A stretch of DNA of 64,000 nt, from contig JAUPFV010000002.1 in the NCBI GenBank assembly GCA_036936605.1, forward strand, positions 203,879,273-203,943,272, given 5' to 3'. Each line of letters begins with the position of its first letter. Positions within the stretch are counted from its first letter, which is position 1. Both the position numbers and the translations under genes were made by a program. Below, piece by piece: positions 22,208 through 32,307 of the stretch. The notes beneath the pieces are model-generated. The model did not search any database. It was not told the origin of the DNA and was given only the letters and a program-made list of their open reading frames with translations. The stretch is from Limnanthes douglasii subsp. nivea. Lineage: Eukaryota; Streptophyta; Magnoliopsida; Brassicales; Limnanthaceae.

Positions 22208-22531
22208 CTAAGATCTCCCCAGAATAGCATTATAACAAGTGGGACAATCCACCACAACGAACAGTATTCTAACCATTTTCTTAAAAGGGCCTTTGCCCAA
22301 CAAAACTTCCTCCTCGAACTCCCCGATCACATCTGCTGAGCTTCCAGTGAAACCCACAATTGACCTGTTCGAACGCTGAATTACTGCTGGATTTTTTATC
22401 TTTTTATAGGAAGTTAAAAATAGAATATTGGCAGAACTTCCGGTGTCCACCAGAATCCGTCTTATGTCATTTCCCCCAATGGATGCTCCTATGACAACAA
22501 CATCTTCATGAGGACCATCTATATCCCTCAA
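22208..22531 (-). pseudogene. Element D aspartic protease
   Basis: The frame 22531-22208 carries GGNDIRRILVDTGSSANILF with the catalytic DTG, then VGFTGSSADVIGEFEEEVLLG and YNAILGRS, the usual protease landmarks of this lineage. It ends at a stop directly after LGRS where RT linker sequence should follow, so the polyprotein is interrupted. Confidence 0.88.
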
Positions 22532-22538
22532 GTCATCC

Positions 22539-24441
22539 TCATCGGAAAAAAATGAAGGGAAATAGAATTTTTGATTGATAGGAAGTCATGCCTCCCTCTA
22601 GTTGGGTAGCTAAGGTATGAACATGCCTCTTTCTTGAAGAAGCAGTGGGTGCTGTTATGGTGTCTCCTCCAAAAATTGTGAGTGACTCAAAACAGTTGAT
22701 AAGTCCGGACACCGACTTACAATTTTCTGCGATAACTCCCACTTTATTCCGGGTCAGATCAGGGTCCAAGTACTTTGACTCTACATCGAATCTTTCGAGT
22801 ATCACCATGGCCCCTTCCGGAGCCGATGTGCCTGCATTGTTTGGACCAACCCGGTGAGTGTTATCAAGTCTATTGCCTCCTCTTCTTTTAACATATGCTC
22901 CCAACTTTCCTCTTTCAATTAAATTCTGGACTTCTTGCTTCAAAGCAATACAATCCTCGGTGGTATGGCCAGTATCATTGTGATATTGACAAAAACAATT
23001 GTTACGGCTCTCCCTATGAGATTGTAACGCAGTCGACCTTCTATAATGCACTTCATCTTTTGTTTTATCATAAATGGTGGCTACGTTTTCTTTTAATTCT
23101 GTAAAACACTCTGGTTGGACCCAAGGTCCTCGTTTATTTCTAGATTGTTGACTCTGTGCTGGAGCAGCTGGCTGAGACTGAGCTTTGGCTCTGTTATAAC
23201 TCTGTCTGGCCTCCCTAGCCTTGTTCCCGGACTGGTTTTGGTTTGGATTTGGTGCAGCCGGAGCAGATCTCACCTGCATGTGCACCATTGTTTTCTTTGT
23301 TTCATCAATATTAATCTGCTTATCAAGTTGATTCAACAAACCTCCCCACGGCATGGCCTTCTTTCGGGTTACTGAATCAGCCAGGTTTCTAGGGTTTAAG
23401 CCCTGCCTCAGAGAAGCTATTGCTACTTGTTCAAAGCAATCAGCCAACCCATTTTTGGTGTTTACAAAGCGACTTATGTATTCTTTTAGAGATTCGTTCG
23501 GTTCTTGGGCACAATGGATGATCGTGTCTCGATTTCCCTTTACCTCCTTACTTCCAAAAAACTGCCTTCGGAAGGCCACCCAAAAAGTATTGAAATTTCT
23601 GATGCACCCCTGCGGTAGGCTATTATACCACTTCAGGGTACTCCATGTAAAGGACTGGGAGAATTCCATACAAAGCAACTTATCGTCATCATCAAAATTC
23701 ATCATGAAAATTTTAAACTGTTCCAAGTAATTGTCCGGGTCTTTATAGCCATCGTATTTTTCTATTTTTGTACTGTCAAACCTCTTAGGAAGGTTCCCGG
23801 ACAGGATCTTGGAGGACAATGGAGATTGTCTCCAATTTCGGCCACGACTGAAGACAGTATCTTCATAAGGAGTTGCAAAGATACCTGGCTCATCATGGAA
23901 GGCAAAATGATCCATCACCATCCGATCTATGTGTCTCCGGCTATGAGACGACCCTTTGCCTATATGCCTCTTTAACTTTCCACCCCTATCCTTTTTTCTT
24001 GAATACTTTTTAATCAACTTTTGTTTCTTTTTAGAACGGCCCTCATTACTGCTAGATGACAAGGATTCTTCAACTCCATCGTCGCCCGAGGAGCTACTAG
24101 AAGATTCTGAATCTGAATCAGAGTTCTCCACCGGTTTAGACCGGTGAGAGTTTTTGGAGCTATCATGAGTCTTCTTCGTACTCACATGGGTTTTCGAAGG
24201 CTCGTGCTCTCTAGGGTTGTCCAGTATGGTGAGCATCTGACGCCTTTGACTTCTCTTTTACGCCCATCTTTGCCCTCTCTGTCCTTAGAGCTTCTATTTT
24301 AACGTTTAATCTATCACGCTCCTCGATAGTATATTCATCATTTTCTTCCACCACTTCGAGCAAAGCTGGTGGTACTTCCAGCACGTCTGGATTCATCCGA
24401 ACAGGTTTTTTCTGATGGTTTTGAATGCTAGATTCAGGCAC
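22539..24441 (-). pseudogene. gag: Element D Gag, one frameshift
   Basis: The frame opens at the ATG complementary to 24441 (76 codons). It shifts at about 24230 into a 565-residue frame down to 22539. After a Ser/Asp-rich and Lys/Arg-rich N-terminus, the capsid domain runs from about residue 140 to 290 of the long frame (LPKRFDSTKIEKYDGYKDPD, LCMEFSQSFTWSTLKWYNSLP, LKEYISRFVNTKNGL). A Pro/Gln/Asn-rich linker and a knuckle-like CFCQYHNDTGHTTEDC near residue 405 follow. Gag is the particle protein. Apart from the frameshift it is well preserved. Confidence 0.85.
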
Positions 24442-24450
24442 CGTCGTCCT

Positions 24451-24466
24451 CCCACTGTGGTCGCCA
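24451..24466 (-). promoter_or_regulatory. Element D primer-binding site
   Basis: On the element strand TGGCGACCACAGTGGG begins three bases inside the 5' LTR. The start TGGCGAC fits a tRNA 3' end (CCA complement); the tRNA is not firmly identified, tRNA-Arg being possible. Confidence 0.65.
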
Positions 24467-24469
24467 ATT

Positions 24470-24882
24470 TGAGGAGGTTTATTTTCGTTTGAGGGTAATT
24501 TTGTCCACAGTTTTGTGGTATTTCAAAGGTATTTAATGTTTGGATAGAGTGTAGAGGGAGAATTGAGCTGCCTGGTTGTATTTAATTTTCATTACCTTCA
24601 TTTAATGTTGGTGGTTGGGTATTTATATCCTTATCTTTTGGGCCATATGGGCTTTCGAGTTGTATTTTATGGATTCAGGTCGAGTTTAAAGACCCACTAG
24701 CTTTTAAGTAAGCAAGTAATTAGCTTAGTCATGAAGTGATTAAGTTTTTAATACTTTAGTTCTGTTCGGAAAGTTTAGTGAGTGGAGGTTGTCCGAATCG
24801 TTCCTGTCCGGTTAGCTGGATGATGTCCGAATTGCCCTTGTCTGGTTCACACAAAGAGTGGTGACAAAATCCGGACTCATCA
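24470..24882 (-). repeat. Element D right (5') LTR
   Basis: 413 bp, starting TGAGGAGGTTTATTTTCG and ending GGACTCATCA, followed by the target duplication TTAGC. Confidence 0.95.
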
Positions 24883-25010
24883 TTAGCTACCCATAAGTAG
24901 CCATTATGTCAAATCTTGTTTCGGAAGTTGTAGAGAGTTACAATAAGTAGTTTGGTTTTGAATTCATTTTCGAGTACCCGTTCGAATGTCACTCACACTA
25001 TGGTCACCAC

Positions 25011-25247
25011 TGATGAGTCTGGGTTCGGCTCTCCAGAAGTAGTTAGAGAATAAATATAGAATGAGAAAGTTATTAGAGCGAGATAGAGAATAGTTTATAC
25101 AAGATTAAAATAATGACCGTTTATCTCTTTCCAAGAGGGTGACAATGTATATTTATAGTGACAACTATGTGCATTTAAGAATTATTAACTCAGAAATACA
25201 ATCAATCCAAAGCTAAGCTTTAAGCTCAACATATAATTCCCTCATCA
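25011..25247 (-). repeat. Candidate 5' LTR of element B
   Basis: A 237-bp block with perfectly inverted 7-bp ends, TGATGAG...CTCATCA. On its left the minus strand reads TGGTGACCATAGTG, which aligns with the primer site of element D and marks this as the primer-site-proximal LTR of a minus-strand element lying to the left. That element would be B. The partner LTR has not been found. Confidence 0.55.
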
Positions 25248-25297
25248 AACTGGAAAATAGCTACACCTAAGGGATCTCCTAAATACAAAAGGCCAAG

Positions 25298-26456
25298 ATG
25301 AACGAAGGTAATGCTGTAAAGATTGATCATTCAGTCACACGAGAGATTATAGTTGGTTCTGCTGAAGGTATTGTCAAAAACCCGAATGAGAATTCTTCTA
25401 TTATGGTAGTGACTAATAAACTCAAGACCTTAGATTTTGTTATAAATATGGTCGGAATGTCGAACCTTGATGATCACTATGTTGTTAGAATTGATGAACC
25501 TACAGGTAAAAATATTGTTGACCTCGATGTTCATGATCCAACAATTTTTATGCAAATTTGATAGCCGAAAGATCAGATGTACCTGAGCTAAGTCTTTCAC
25601 CCCCAATGTAATTGCTAACTATGTTGTCTATGAAGGTAATAATAATGTGTCAGACATTCTGGAAGAGGAATACCAATCTCATGTGTTTTCCTTAGAACAT
25701 ATCCCGGAGGTTGTGAGCCAGTTTACGACTTCGACCATTAGGAGAAAGTTGGCAAGCCAAATGTCTTTTGTGCATTTTCCCAAACAGATGAACGTATGAG
25801 TATATGTATGTTAAGATCTTCCCTTGCTTTTGTTACTGAGTGTGAATATATTCTAATATTATTTTATTTTTATTAGAGGCAATGCTCAACGCGTTGACTT
25901 CTCTGAATCAAACATGTCGGACTCCGATCACATTTATTGCTGATCTTCGACTAATATTAAAGGCTAATGGGAAGCCATTTGAGGATATCATGGAGCTGAA
26001 GACGGTGTTTTAAACATAGATAAATGCTAAAAAAAATCTTAAGGATGACCTTGGACATAAATAAGTAGTCAAAAGGTATTCAAAGCTGAGCTCCATAGTG
26101 TACTTAAAAGTATTACCCAACCATATTTATCCTTCTTTGCCTTTGAAAGGTTCTTGCATAGGTTGAATCTGGTTCATGATGAAGTTATCTATTTATGTCA
26201 TAAGAATTTTGATAATGTTAACGCTGAAATGACCACAGTGCAAGAGTTGAGGAAGTCGAGCATACCGTAGCGTAATTTGAGAAGGTAGATTTGCGAGTAC
26301 AACTAAAGGATACCTTGATCCAGAATAAGAAGCTTGAAGATACTTTGGCGGCTGAACGCACTGAACAAGCTGAATTAGTATATGGTTTTAAAGATGAAAT
26401 GCTTGAAACAAGCAAGATACGACACATAAGGCTAAAAAGAATTGTGTTGCAGTTCC
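25298..26456 (+). pseudogene. Antisense-ORF relic, C-terminal part
   Basis: Plus-strand fragments match the last third of the Tat antisense ORF. 25298-25561 is open (87 codons, MNEGNAVKIDHSVTREIIVG, no known domain). Another frame reads EEEYQSHVFSLEHIPEVV. An intron-like GTATGAGT...TTTTATTAG at about 25794-25876 precedes LNALTSLNQTCRTPITFI. A Glu/Lys/Leu-rich coiled coil lies near 26280-26430 (VDLRVQLKDTLIQNKKLEDT). Stops are frequent. It was later hit by the hAT element at 26465. Whether it belongs to element B or to another copy is unclear. Confidence 0.5.
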
Positions 26457-26464
26457 ATGCGAAG

Positions 26465-27308
26465 TAAGGCTGTCAAACGGATATTTCAGATACGGATCTG
26501 CTTATATTTGAATCCAAAATCTGAAATCACTATCCGAATCCGAATTCGAATCCGATTTTTTTAAAAATAATATATGAATCCGTATCCGACGGACATTATC
26601 CGAACACAGATAATATCTGAATCCGAATATATGAATTTCCACTAAATTTTTTAATTAATTGTACTATTGCTTGGGCTACTTTTATAGACACCTTTGTAGA
26701 AGTTCATATTCTCATTTTAGACGTGGGACAAGGCTAAGAAAAATATAATTATTTTGAAAAGCTATGATGTCTTTTATAGAAACTTTGGTAGCAATTCTTT
26801 TCCACACTTTAGATGTGGGATAAGAGTCATAAAACTAAAAAAGATATATTTGTTATGAAAAACCATTATGAGTTTTATAAACAGCTTGATAACGACTCTT
26901 TTTCCAACTTTAAATGTGGGATAAAATATAATTTTAAAGAAGTGACCCTCCATATTTATGACCAATTTTGTTAGTAATTTGTTTTACTTTTTACTATGTG
27001 GGATAACTAAAAAATATGATTAAGTAAAAAATTATATATATTTATTTATATAATTTTGGATATCAAATATTTCGAATACGGATATGACTATATTCATATC
27101 CGCTATTTTTGGATACAAATTTGGATACGGATATTATCCGTTTTCTTTTGAATACGGATATTATCCGTTTTATTTTGAATACAGATATTATCCGTTTTAT
27201 TTTGAATACAGATATTATCCGTTTTCTTTTGAATACGAGTATTACCCGTTTTCTTTAGATTCGATATCGAATATCTCAGTCGGATATCAAAAATTTTTGA
27301 CAGCCTTA
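26465..27308. mobile_element. 844-bp non-autonomous hAT-type element
   Basis: Terminal inverted repeats TAAGGCTGTCAA...TTGACAGCCTTA (12 bp) are flanked by 8-bp target duplications ATGCGAAG (26457-26464) and ATGCAAAG (27309-27316), one mismatch. An 8-bp duplication with GTGTCAA-like ends is the hAT signature. It has no transposase ORF. Subterminal repeats of ATCCGAATCC-type words, three diverged copies of a block of about 100 bp ending in TGTGGGATAA (26690-27005), and a tandem array near the right end fill it. Confidence 0.88.
27118..27258. repeat. Tandem array of a roughly 27-30-bp unit inside the hAT element
   Basis: About five units built on GATATTATCCGTTTTCTTTT-GAATACG, each slightly different. 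They repeat the subterminal ATCCG words, which in hAT elements commonly serve as transposase binding sites. Confidence 0.8.
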
Positions 27309-27316
27309 ATGCAAAG

Positions 27317-27691
27317 TATCATAAATCAATCTTGACTCATTATGGAACTATGTTATTACATAGTAGAGACCTGAAACGTCCGAGTGCGCTAGTACTTTAA
27401 CCACGAGTCTATTGTAACAATTACAAATGAGGTTATAAAGTGTATGAGTAGATCGTGAGGTAGAGTAACAAGAGTTAATCGATTTTCTGAATAAAATAAT
27501 AGCCGATGTGATGATGTTGACATGACGAATGTGCCTCGTAGACAAGTTATTTTGATACCAACGTCAAATAGAGTCTGAGATACGACTTCTTGAAATAATG
27601 TTATTGCAGAAGAGACATAAGTCGGAGGTTCTGCCATGGAGAGATGATTGAACCTTAATAGTTTGTCTGTGATTTATATTTGTTTTGCATT
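27317..27691. other. Short spacer between the two hAT elements
   Basis: 375 bp with only short chance ORFs on the minus strand. No recognised feature. Confidence 0.5.
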
Positions 27692-28589
27692 GTTGTAATT
27701 AGGGGTGTCAAACGGTTTGAACCGCGAACCATCGGAACCGTTTAAATCAGAACCACGGTTTGCGGTTCTGGCGGTTTGCGGTCCTAATGGGCCAGTTTCG
27801 CAGTTAAACCGCAAGTTCAAACCACCAGACAAACCATTTAGGAACTGTTTATCAAAATATTTTATAATGTTATTTAAAATTAATTTGTAAGTGTTAATTG
27901 AATCTAATTTCAATAATTGAGATATGTACCATATAAACGAGTTAATTATGTTATGTCATGTATTTTAATTTAAATATGTTATGAGTTTAATCGAAATTTT
28001 ATAATCAAGCAATTACATTCTAAAAAAATAATTGTAATTTGATTTTGATATGTTTGATTATATTTATGTATTTAAGATATTTTATTTAATATTAGGTAGA
28101 TATTAAATAAAATATATACATCTAATTGTATTTTGATTACAACTTTCAATATTTGTAAAAATATTTTTTCATTATAAAAATAAAAATTTGATTGTCTTAA
28201 ACAAGATATCGTAAATTATATAATCGTAAATAATTGTATAAAATTCAAATAAAATTTCAACTTTCATTAATATAACTAAAACCCAAAAATTGTGATTTTA
28301 ATAATAAAAAAGAAAAAAATAATAAGAAAAAATGATTCACTTTATCATAAGTAATTAAATAAAAAGCAAGAAATATGATTCGCTTATAAGTAATCAAATA
28401 AGTAATTAAAGCAAGAAATATGATTCGCTTTATCAAATGTTCAGTTTAGTGTAAAGAAACTAGTTTTATATTTTATTAGTAATTACATAAGTAATCAATG
28501 CTTTATCATAAAAGCAAGAAATATGATTCGCTTATACAAACTGTGAGAACGAATTATAGCATTAATTCGTTTACAAATATATCATGAGG

Positions 28590-29180
28590 TTCTGGGGCAT
28601 CCGGACACCTCACGGCTAGTTAAATAAAACTAACTAGTGGCATCCGGACAAATGTCCAAATTAACTTGTTAATAATATAAAATTTCTTTCAGTAAACTAG
28701 AAAAAAGGAAGAGTTAATAATATAAAATTTCTTTCAATAATCTAGAGAATTTAATATATTTTTTTCATAAAAGTACTAAAATTATTAAAAAACTAATAGT
28801 TCAAAAAATTTATTTATAGAGTTATAATTTTTTTTAAATAATAGTTCGAATTTCCTATTTATATCATTTGTTTTTATTTTTTTTAAAATATTAGTACGAA
28901 ATCCTATATATAGAGTTTTTTTAAAAATTGTTTAAAGTTCATAAACTTATAAAAAAATTAATTTTTTTTTATAGAAAATATTTTTAAAAAAAAACAAAAT
29001 CAGTCACGGATGACGTCAGCAAGTGACGTCATCCGTGACGTAACCAGTGCAGACCATCCGGTCAGACGTGCGGATGGTCCGCACGTTCAAACGCAACGGC
29101 TAGTTAGGTTTACCTAGCCGTTGCAGGTGTCCGGATGGTCAGAATTCCAAATCCGGGCGTCCAGATGCCCCGGACATTGC
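28590..29180. promoter_or_regulatory. Palindrome-rich promoter-like region
   Basis: A relatively GC-rich region in very AT-rich surroundings. Hairpins include CTAGTTA/TAACTAG (about 28617-28640), a 16-bp perfect stem at 29003-29039, TGCGGA-TGG-TCCGCA (about 29068-29082), and GCAACGGCTAG/CTAGCCGTTGC (about 29092-29125). The word CATCCGGA or its complement appears at least four times. It lies just upstream of a TATA box and an ORF. Confidence 0.6.
29003..29039. promoter_or_regulatory. 16-bp perfect inverted repeat with two TGACGTCA sites
   Basis: GTCACGGATGACGTCA, a 5-base loop GCAAG, then the exact reverse complement. Each arm contains TGACGTCA, the palindromic site bound by plant bZIP (TGA-type) factors. 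It is about 180 bp upstream of the TATA box at 29221. Confidence 0.8.
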
Positions 29181-29220
29181 ATTTTTTTAGAATTTTCAAA
29201 AAACAAATTTGGGTCTCCCC

Positions 29221-29229
29221 TATAAATAG
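29221..29229 (+). promoter_or_regulatory. TATA box
   Basis: TATAAATAG following CCCC, about 205 bp upstream of the ATG at 29426. A CT-rich leader follows (CTCTCTAATTCTCTCTAC), typical of plant 5' UTRs. Confidence 0.75.
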
Positions 29230-29425
29230 AGAAGACCCCAATTCCAATCTCACACACTCACTAAATCTACTATAAACTCTCTAATTCTCTCTACTTGTTC
29301 TAGATTTTTTATTAAACTTAACTTTCTTATTTTACATATCGTAGTTCTGTTTTCGAAATAGTTAGATTTTTTTTTTCGAAAAAAAATTGCTATTAGTTAT
29401 TATTTGTTATTACCTCAAATTTCCA

Positions 29426-29941
29426 ATGGCGTTTTGTGGCTTCAACAACAGGTTAGGACAAGCAACTCCGAAAACTGATTTTTCGGAATTTTCTTCTTTT
29501 GTGATGTCTCCTCCACCCGAGAGGGATCCGATCACACGACGCATCAAATGTGCCACTGAACCTACGAATATGAGTAAGACCGTCAAACAAACTTTTAGTT
29601 TGAAAATTTCCGATAAGGAGAGGCGAAGCGTCAAACCTGCTAGTACTACACGTACGACTTTCAGTAAGACCGCCAAACCAACTTTTAGTTCTAAAATGGT
29701 CGACAAGGTGACACGAAGTGTCAAACACCCAACTATAACTAAGAGTAAGACCGTTGTTCCTAAACAAAGTCTTAGTACGAAGACGAAGATGATCGATTTG
29801 ATTGCTGCTGCGTTAAGTAAGGTTAATCGTGAGACTCGAGGACAAGTTTTGGAAGATCCATTACAAATTGCAGTTACTGTTGAAAAAGTTTTGCGACTTA
29901 AAAAAGTGGTTAGCGACAAGAGACTAAATAATGTATTTTAG
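29426..29941 (+). CDS. Unrecognised 171-residue basic protein in the hAT element
   Basis: I prefer the ATG at 29426 over one 13 codons upstream, because CCAATGGC is a strong plant start context. The product is Lys/Ser/Thr-rich and not a transposase. Its centre is a diverged three-fold repeat of about 27-30 residues, each beginning SKT (SKTVKQTFSLKISDKERRSV, SKTAKPTFSSKMVDKVTRSV, SKTVVPKQSLSTKTKM). The C-terminus is more helical (LIAAALSKVNRETRGQVLED). No signal peptide or membrane segment is seen. TATA box, CT-rich leader and start context suggest it is expressed. It could be a transduplicated host gene piece or an element protein; I cannot assign a function. Confidence 0.6.
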   Translation: MAFCGFNNRLGQATPKTDFSEFSSFVMSPPPERDPITRRIKCATEPTNMSKTVKQTFSLKISDKERRSVKPASTTRTTFSKTAKPTFSSKMVDKVTRSVKHPTITKSKTVVPKQSLSTKTKMIDLIAAALSKVNRETRGQVLEDPLQIAVTVEKVLRLKKVVSDKRLNNVF

Positions 29942-30760
29942 CAATTGTAATATTAAATATTTTAATATAACTTGTAATATTTTAGCATTTGTAATATTAA
30001 ATATTTTAATATGACTTGTAATATTTTAGCATTTGTAATATTATATATTTTAATATAACTTGTAATATTTTAGCATGATAAAATATGATTTTGGTTTAAA
30101 AAATAATAAATAACATTTGTAATATTTAAAACCAAATCACAATAATAAAATTCAAAGTGTAATATTAAAATTATAACAATATAACTTAAAAATAATAAAT
30201 AACACTTGTTATATTTAAAATCAAATCACAATAATAAAATTCAAAATGTAATATTAAAATTATAACAATATAACTTAAAAATAATAAATAACACTTGTTA
30301 TATTTAAAACCAAATCACAATAATAAAATTCAAAATGTAATATTAAAATTATAACAATATAACTTGTAATATTTTTTCATGATAAAATATGATTTTGGTT
30401 TAAAAAATAATAACAAACACTTGTAATATTTAAAACCAAATCACAATAGTAATCAAAATGTAATATTAAAATTATAACCATAGAATTTGTAATATTTTAA
30501 CATGATAAGACATAGTTTTGGTTTGTAATATTAAAATCAACACTACTAATATTAGATCTAAAAACATAATAATATTCAAAATGTGATAATAACATAAGTA
30601 ATATTTAAAATTTTGGACTATATAATAATTAAAACACTTAAAATATTAATAACCAAAACAAATTAATACTAACCAAAATGTAATAATAATTTTATAATAA
30701 TATGCAATATCTCAATATTTTTTAAATATAACATTTTGGTTATAAAATAAATAAAATATT
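29941..30760. repeat. AT-rich tandem repeats after the ORF
   Basis: Two nested repeat types. A unit of about 50 bp (TTGTAATATTAAATATTTTAA...) is repeated about three times at 29945-30075. A unit of about 95 bp (ACCAAATCACAATAATAAAA...) is repeated about four times at 30110-30480, with decayed copies beyond. This is the 3' part of the hAT element. Confidence 0.75.
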
Positions 30761-30925
30761 TATAATATTTACAAATAAACCGTTGTTTTTTACAAATAAA
30801 CCGTGGTTTCGCAGTCCTTGCGGTTTGCGGTCCTAATGGGCTAGTTTCGCAGTTAAACCGCCATTTCATAAACAGACCGCCAGCTTTGAACCGCGGTTCA
30901 AACATTTGCCACCCCTAGTTGTAAT

Positions 30926-32307
30926 CCTCAAGACAATTTCGATGACTAAAGTCCTCGTACGTAGGAAATAAGTCGTTTCAAATAAATTTTATTTTTTTAC
31001 AAAAAGAGTGAAATTTATTGATTATAATTTTTATTGATTTGTGTTTAGTTGGACTTTTTTTTGTTGTTTTATAAAACAAATATTGAATTCTCTAATATAC
31101 TATTATTTACAGTTAAATAATTAGTCACAAAATACCAAGATTCGGAAAATTATGTAAAATCTTTATTTGGATTATGGCTAAAAATAATCGAATTTCTTAT
31201 TTTCAAGGGAGACTTATGTAATGGGTCTAAAATTTGCCTCTATTTACCCAAGCATACCCCAACAAATCCATTTTACAAATAGATCCAGCCCATTTAAAAA
31301 AAAAACTCAATTATCTATAAAAAAAAACAAAATAATTACATCCCAAATTAAAATATTTAACCCCAATTTCAAAATCAATTCTTTCTCCTCAATTTTTATT
31401 TCATATTATCAAATTCATTAAGGGTAAAATTGTATTTAAAATTAAAATTTGGACTAATAGATAAATAAAATCATATTTTGGTAGGTATTAGTAAAATCTA
31501 TTTGAGGCTGGACTTATTAGTAAATGTGATACGTTTTTGTACCCGATTGGTATAAACCCCTATTTTCAATGAACCCCGCCAAGCTGATTCGAAATTCATA
31601 ACACCTAATGCAATATTAGATGAAGAAATTTGTAGACTTAAACAAAATTCATAACCAGAGTTGGTTGATGTTAATACATTCGGTGCCTGAAACATGATAT
31701 GTCACAACATCGGAAAGAACACATAGACGACACCAAAAAACCAACACGGTCAATAATACCAAACATCTCAGATACAAAAATAATTCGCAAGATCTTACAT
31801 GGATGACCATACATCCACCAGCTGGGGGTCGACCCTTTGACATACATACTAACACGGGGTTTAACCCTAGTAAAGTTTGAGGCCCCGAACAAATGAAATA
31901 TAGCCCTCCATCTTTACTTTTGCCGGAACTTAGGACGCCACTGATAATGGACAATTATACCGGGCCTGATACTTTCGGATAGGTTAATCCATAATCTAGT
32001 TGAAATATGATTTGTTATAAATCTTTATATAGACTAGGAGTCTGATTGAATGAATTTAGGATAATGTAAATTAGCTTTGTGTTCTTATAAGCAAATTTTA
32101 TCAATAATAGTAGATCATTCTTAGTTCTTTGCTACCTATGAATACAAATTTTATTAATAAGATTACTAAGTAGTATGAAAACGCATTCAAGAAGGAGCTT
32201 AATATATTATGATTAACAACTTTACATGTCAAAGTCCCAACTATTAACTTTTCTTCTGGATGATTATTATTTGGATTAAAAAAACTGACAAGTATTGGAG
32301 AACTGAT
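30926..32307. other. Gene-free spacer downstream of the kinase
   Basis: AT-rich. A minus-strand open stretch at 31649-31954 has no recognised domain and looks like chance or a remnant. The last few hundred bases before 32308 presumably hold the 3' UTR of the kinase; no clear polyadenylation signal was found. Confidence 0.5.

Larger units (their letters stand above)
14450..24882 (-). mobile_element. Element D: complete Tat-like gypsy element with antisense ORF
   Basis: About 10.4 kb bounded by LTRs of 412 and 413 bp (TG...CTCATCA ends) and the target duplication TTAGC (14445-14449 and 24883-24887). Gag-pol runs on the minus strand (24441 to about 18785): Gag, protease, RT, RNase H, a second RNase H, integrase without chromodomain. 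A convergent plus-strand ORF with its own TATA box occupies 15307-18268. The double RNase H and the extra antisense ORF near the 3' LTR are known traits of the Tat lineage (Retand/Grande-like). The LTRs differ at roughly 16-17 positions (about 4%). Gag-pol and aORF are each broken several times, so it is now inactive. Confidence 0.95.
27700..30917. mobile_element. 3.2-kb hAT-type element carrying an unrecognised ORF
   Basis: Ends TAGGGGTGTCAAACGG on the left and, reverse-complemented, TAGGGGTGGCAAATG on the right; the inverted repeat extends about 27 bp with few mismatches. A perfect 8-bp target duplication GTTGTAAT flanks it (27692-27699, 30918-30925). A 41-bp subterminal direct repeat (27771-27812 and 30820-30861) lies inside each end. 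The interior is AT-rich except for a GC-rich palindromic region (28590-29180) upstream of a TATA box and a 171-codon ORF. No hAT transposase is encoded, so it needs one in trans. Confidence 0.92.

Noticed and set aside
29410..29919. 169-codon minus-strand ORF opposite the hAT cargo ORF
   Set aside because: A shadow of the plus-strand ORF, which alone has a TATA box, leader and good start context.
31649..31954. 101-codon minus-strand ORF downstream of the kinase
   Set aside because: No recognised domain and overlapping open frames in other phases; not supported as a gene.
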